A stretch of DNA of 64,000 nt from Niastella soli (lineage in GTDB: Bacteria; Bacteroidota; Bacteroidia; Chitinophagales; Chitinophagaceae). How positions within the stretch are numbered: the stretch's first letter is position 1; each line of letters opens with the position of its first letter. Positions 60,856 to 64,000 of the stretch are shown here, piece after piece. The notes beneath the pieces were generated by a model. The model saw only the letters and a program-made list of their open reading frames with translations, was not told the DNA's origin and searched no databases. Position numbers and translations under genes: made by a program. The stretch covers positions 2,323,061-2,387,060 of the forward strand of contig NZ_JAGHKO010000001.1 of NCBI RefSeq assembly GCF_017742245.1, written 5' to 3'.

Positions 60856-62064
60856 ATGAAACGATTATTAGTAATACTTTTTGGCTTTATATCCTTATAT
60901 GGCAAAGGCCAGATCTCACCGCTTCAGGTGCAGGCAAAAAGAGGCGTGTTTACCGAGCGGCTGAATATAAATGGGCACTGGATCGATCGCATTTCAACCG
61001 ATCTGAATACTCCTGACAGTGCCAGTGACAATGTGCTGGCTACCGGCAAGGGCATTGCTGATTTTTTAAGACCCAGGACAAACGGGTTCATTCAGAATCA
61101 GTTTTCAGCGCCACAAACAGCCAGTTTTTGGATGCAGGGAAAAGCGGTAACAGGTTCAGTGTCTGAGTACCTGCCAATCCTTTCTTCAGGGTTGCCGGCC
61201 CAGGCAAACGTTACCTATAGTATCAATGAGCAAGGTGTTGCGGTACAACGGTCATCCAACGACCAGGCACCGACTAGTGTGGTGTTATTTAAAAACAATT
61301 CGAACGATCTCAATACCTTAAACGCCTTGCAACCCGGAGATTCAATTGGCAGTTTGTCCTTTTCAGCGCATACAGGCGATTTGTCAACTGTTAAGAATGT
61401 AATGGATCTTCAGGGGCGGGTTGAAAAGACAGCGCCGACATTTTTAAGCAGCGGCTTTGTTTTCAATACAACAGATACAACAGGTAACTATGGACAACGC
61501 ATGTGGTTAAATGCAAACGGAAATTTGCTGTTAGGAAATGGAACAAACAATCCATACCGGTTAAATGTGGCAGATGGCAATGTAAGGATCAAAAGTTTGA
61601 CGGGGTCACCGGATTATACCGCACTGGTGAGCGCCAATAACGACGGGGTGTTGGTCCCATTGCCAACGTATGACTTATGGACTGAAGATAGTGTTCATAT
61701 AACTACCGAGGTAGGTCCGCCGACCAACCCGAGGGTCTATACAGCGTTATTATCGCAATCGGGTCAGAATGACCCGGTGGCGCATGTACTGCAAAATACC
61801 CATAAAGTTCAGGTTAACTGGACGCGCACCGCACCCGGCGTGTATCATGGAAGGCTTACCGGAAATTTTGGCGGGCCCCGTTTTCTTTATGCAGAGGCGT
61901 CTGATGAAGGAGGCAATGTATTCAGCGCAAAACTGTTTTTTCATCAATACGAGTCTGAAGAAAGCCCGGATTATTTCATTTTAGTAGTTAAAGACAATAA
62001 CCTGGTAAATATGGATGGCTTTACAAACATCTCTATTCAAATGATCGGAAACCTTGACTTTTAA
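60856..62064 (+). CDS. Fibre-like protein with signal peptide, paralogue 2
   Basis: 402 aa. Signal LLVILFGFISLYGKGQ; then VQAKRGVFTERLNINGHWID, DLNTPDSASDNVLATGKGIA, VFNTTDTTGNYGQRMWLNAN, GNLLLGNGTNNPYRLNVADG, and a terminal domain (YTALLSQSGQNDPVAHVLQN, TRTAPGVYHGRLTG). Conserved ends and a variable centre relative to the other copies suggest diversification of target binding. Starts 21 bases after copy 1. Confidence 0.7.
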   Translation: MKRLLVILFGFISLYGKGQISPLQVQAKRGVFTERLNINGHWIDRISTDLNTPDSASDNVLATGKGIADFLRPRTNGFIQNQFSAPQTASFWMQGKAVTGSVSEYLPILSSGLPAQANVTYSINEQGVAVQRSSNDQAPTSVVLFKNNSNDLNTLNALQPGDSIGSLSFSAHTGDLSTVKNVMDLQGRVEKTAPTFLSSGFVFNTTDTTGNYGQRMWLNANGNLLLGNGTNNPYRLNVADGNVRIKSLTGSPDYTALVSANNDGVLVPLPTYDLWTEDSVHITTEVGPPTNPRVYTALLSQSGQNDPVAHVLQNTHKVQVNWTRTAPGVYHGRLTGNFGGPRFLYAEASDEGGNVFSAKLFFHQYESEESPDYFILVVKDNNLVNMDGFTNISIQMIGNLDF

Positions 62065-62087
62065 ACCAACCACAAAACGATTTTAAG

Positions 62088-63275
62088 ATGAAACGGTTAG
62101 TTTTAATATTATTTACTTTTATTTCAATTTGCGCATCGGGGCAACAGCTCACTACTGAAATTCAGGCAAGGCGCGGCGTTTTTACAGAGCGCCTTTATTT
62201 GAAAGACAGATGGATCGATGGCATTTCAACCAATTTGAATTCACCGGATAGTGCAAGCGATAATCTGCTGGTAACTGCAAAGGCAATTTCCGACTTTGCA
62301 AAGTTAAAGGCAGGTAAATCCATACAAAATCAATTCACCTCAGCTCAACCAGCCAGTTTATGGCTCCGGGGAACAGGTACCGTTGGCGCCCTGGCCGGTT
62401 ATAGGAACAAGTTAGCAGGTGGGTTGGGCGCCCAAATGAATATTACCCAAAATGAAGGGCAGCACGGGCTTTCCATACAGCAGGCGAACTATAATTCCGG
62501 ATATGCCGGCCTCGACTTATTTAAAAATGCGGGCAGTAGCTTTAATACATTACAATCGCTACAGCCAGGAGACTCTATAGGAAGTATTATCTTTTCAGGA
62601 GTAGCCGGTGATAACAGCACCATTACAAATGCAATGAGCCTGCATGGGCAGGTAGAAACAACAGCCCCTTCTTATTTAAGCAGCGGTTTTGTTTTCAACA
62701 CTACTGATAGCAATGGAATATTCGGCCGGCGCATGTGGTTAAATGGTCAGGGAAATTTATCATTGGGGAACGCAACGACTAACCCTTATAGCCTTAATGT
62801 TGGGGATGGTGAGGTACGAATAAACAGTTTGGCCGGTGGCGGTGATGGTCTTGTGCTGGGCGATGAAAATGGCGGATTATATAAACTTTTGATAGGAGAG
62901 AACTTATATGTTGAAGATGGCATGTTGAATGTGTCATTCGAATCTGTTTTTCCAAGCTACAAGCGGTATATGGCAATATTGTCACAGCAGGGAACCTATG
63001 CACCCGGCGGATTTGCAATAGATAACGACTTTTACGGCATTGAATGGGCGCGCGTTGCTACGGGTGTTTATACGGCAACACTTGCCGGCGCCTTTGCGAG
63101 CGGCTACACCTATTTCAAAAGCGAAGCGTCCGATGAAACCGGGCATGCAGCATATGTTAAGCTGTATAGAAGCGGCCCCGATACTGTGACGATGGTAGTT
63201 AAAGATGAGTCGCGAAACAATACTGACAATTGGACAGGTATTTCAGTAGAGATCAGAGAATTTAAACACAATTAG
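62088..63275 (+). CDS. Fibre-like protein with signal peptide, paralogue 3
   Basis: 395 aa. Signal LVLILFTFISICASGQQ; then IQARRGVFTERLYLKDRWID, NLNSPDSASDNLLVTAKAIS, VFNTTDSNGIFGRRMWLNGQ, GNLSLGNATTNPYSLNVGDG, and the end ARVATGVYTATLAGAFASGY. Closest to copy 2. Last gene of the element; a terminator follows 31 bases downstream. Together the three copies could supply alternative or additional surface proteins. Confidence 0.7.
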   Translation: MKRLVLILFTFISICASGQQLTTEIQARRGVFTERLYLKDRWIDGISTNLNSPDSASDNLLVTAKAISDFAKLKAGKSIQNQFTSAQPASLWLRGTGTVGALAGYRNKLAGGLGAQMNITQNEGQHGLSIQQANYNSGYAGLDLFKNAGSSFNTLQSLQPGDSIGSIIFSGVAGDNSTITNAMSLHGQVETTAPSYLSSGFVFNTTDSNGIFGRRMWLNGQGNLSLGNATTNPYSLNVGDGEVRINSLAGGGDGLVLGDENGGLYKLLIGENLYVEDGMLNVSFESVFPSYKRYMAILSQQGTYAPGGFAIDNDFYGIEWARVATGVYTATLAGAFASGYTYFKSEASDETGHAAYVKLYRSGPDTVTMVVKDESRNNTDNWTGISVEIREFKHN

Positions 63276-63306
63276 TAACAGCAGTTTATACAGGTGGTTT
63301 TGGTTT

Positions 63307-63336
63307 AACCCTTCTTTAAACAGAAGGGTTTTTTGT
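63307..63336 (+). terminator. Terminator of the tail operon
   Basis: AACCCTTCT pairs with AGAAGGGTT across TTAAAC, followed by TTTTG. It marks the end of the late operon, just inside the presumed right end. Confidence 0.9.
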
Positions 63337-63373
63337 TTTCATAGGTCTGGAAGCCGCGCTAATAGCGGGTTTT

Positions 63374-63389
63374 AAACTTTTCGTTTTTC
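63374..63389 (-). repeat. Possible right-end transposase site
   Basis: On the minus strand this reads GAAAAACGAAAAGTTT, matching the left copy at 43975 with one mismatch and in the opposite direction, as expected of element ends. Chance is not excluded. Confidence 0.35.
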
Positions 63390-63429
63390 ATTTTTATACG
63401 TTTGGAATTGCCCTTCTTAACCTTATACT

Positions 63430-63646
63430 GACCTGTAAGGTCCGCCATCGGGTGCTGAACAATTGGAGGGTTAAAGCGGTCCCCGATAAATCGGGGCGGG
63501 CACTGACAGGTCTTGGTCTCCTCTATAATGGCGCAAGCGTCCGCTTGTGCCCGATAGGAAAGACCTGTAAGGTCCGCCACCGGATCTTGAACAATCAGAT
63601 GGCTTATGCGGTCCCCGATAGATCGGGGCAGGCTCTGACAGGTCTT
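63430..63646. repeat. REP-like GACCTGTAAGGT repeats just right of the tail element
   Basis: Two direct copies of a unit: GACCTGTAAGGTCCGCCA near 63430 and 63562, each paired with a downstream CTGACAGGTCTT. Each unit contains a CCCCGATAxATCGGGG hairpin, and GCGCAAGCGTCCGCTTGTGC lies between the units. A 66-codon ORF through the repeats is not called as a gene. Confidence 0.8.
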
Positions 63647-63724
63647 ATATGATTTTCGCACCACACATTGTAGTTAAAGTAGGATTAGTAAATGACTTTT
63701 GTATTTTTATACTGGAATTACAAA

Positions 63725-64000
63725 ATGATAGTCAACATGGAATTGATAAACGAAGATAAATATGCGGAAATACAATACCTGGACGAATTACTTCGTGAAT
63801 TACAAGATGAAACCTTAAATGAAGACTCGGGATATTGGCATTTTTCGTTGCTTAATTTAGAAGGTGGAGAAAACCTCGCTCAAAGAATTTACAATACGTT
63901 AATTGGAATACCCAGATATAAGGACCCTTACCATATTGGGTTAAAAGGTTCCCGTATGTATATTTCTACCTTGGATCCCAAAAATATGCATTTAGAACTA
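63725..64000 (+). CDS. Hypothetical protein, cut by the right edge
   Basis: The frame is open to the end of the window. Starts at 63692, 63725 or 63737 are possible; MELINEDKYAEIQYLDELLR is the first convincing stretch. It continues LQDETLNEDSGYWHFSLLNL and GLKGSRMYISTLDP. Charged and soluble; no domain recognised. It lies outside the presumed end of the element. Confidence 0.55.
   Translation, partial: MIVNMELINEDKYAEIQYLDELLRELQDETLNEDSGYWHFSLLNLEGGENLAQRIYNTLIGIPRYKDPYHIGLKGSRMYISTLDPKNMHLEL

Larger units (their letters stand above)
43864..63420. mobile_element. Mu-type transposable element carrying a headless contractile tail (limits approximate)
   Basis: The interval holds a MuA-like transposase, MuB-like ATPase, two small regulators, a lysis cassette and a complete set of contractile tail genes, but no head or packaging gene. 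The limits are set between the REP-like repeats at 43697-43861 and 63430-63646. A 16-base inverted match (GAAAAACGAAACGTTT at 43975; the complement of GAAAAACGAAAAGTTT at 63374) may mark transposase sites near the ends. The true terminal dinucleotides and target duplication could not be found without an empty-site comparison. All ORFs are intact, which argues against simple decay of a Mu-like prophage. Confidence 0.75.

Noticed and set aside
58364-63275. Diversity-generating retroelement acting on the fibre genes
   Set aside because: No reverse transcriptase or template repeat found in the window.
63452-63652. 66-codon ORF through the right-hand repeats
   Set aside because: It consists of the REP-like repeat itself and encodes no recognisable protein.

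Overview
The window comes from a Bacteroidota chromosome, most likely a Chitinophagaceae-type soil glycan degrader (Niastella/Chitinophaga-like). The reasons are two SusC/SusD pairs, a FecR-type anti-sigma factor feeding an STN-bearing SusC, many Cys-lipoproteins, starts without clear Shine-Dalgarno sequences, and candidate promoters of the Bacteroidota form TTTG-N19..21-TAnnTTTG. No rRNA, tRNA or CRISPR array was seen. Assignments rest on motif recognition only; no database search was possible.

Layout. 1-9515: a polysaccharide utilisation locus: FecR (cut by the left edge), SusC with STN domain, SusD, a TIG/LamG surface lipoprotein and an alginate-lyase-family lipoprotein, closed by a strong terminator. 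9731-16194: a tripartite RND efflux operon preceded by a small exported-type protein. 16242-21646: a DUF1254/DUF1214 protein, an SGNH acetylesterase, a GH95 alpha-fucosidase and a lipocalin-like lipoprotein. 21889-28156: a second RND operon of the same design, again preceded by a small exported-type protein. 28231-34340: housekeeping and unknown genes (coiled-coil envelope protein, MscS channel, HAD phosphatase, Crp/Fnr regulator, alpha/beta hydrolase). 34408-37990: a decayed accessory patch with two near-identical Fic genes separated by an array of hairpins, two and a half copies of an orphan beta-sandwich family, and a SulP STAS-domain fragment. 38232-43689: a second SusC/SusD/lipoprotein operon without STN or FecR.

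43864-63420 is the most unusual region. A Mu-type DDE transposase (MuA-like, all three catalytic acidic residues present) and a MuB-like ATPase, with small regulators, are joined to a lysis cassette and a seemingly complete contractile tail: sheath, tube, frameshifted chaperone pair, tape measure, hub, spike, gp25-like wedge, LysM-like gpX, baseplate J, gpI-like protein and fibres. No portal, terminase, protease, scaffold or capsid gene is present, yet every ORF is open. It reads as a transposable, headless, tailocin-like element rather than a decayed Mu prophage. It ends in three tandem paralogous fibre-like proteins, each with an N-terminal signal peptide. GACCTGTAAGGT-type intergenic repeats lie just outside both presumed ends.

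How the genes may work together (inference): the PULs bind, import and cleave polysaccharides; the efflux systems export small toxic molecules; the transposase pair mobilises the tail module; the lysis genes could release tail particles; and the variable fibre region would set target range. The exact ends of the element, its activity and its target remain unknown from sequence alone.
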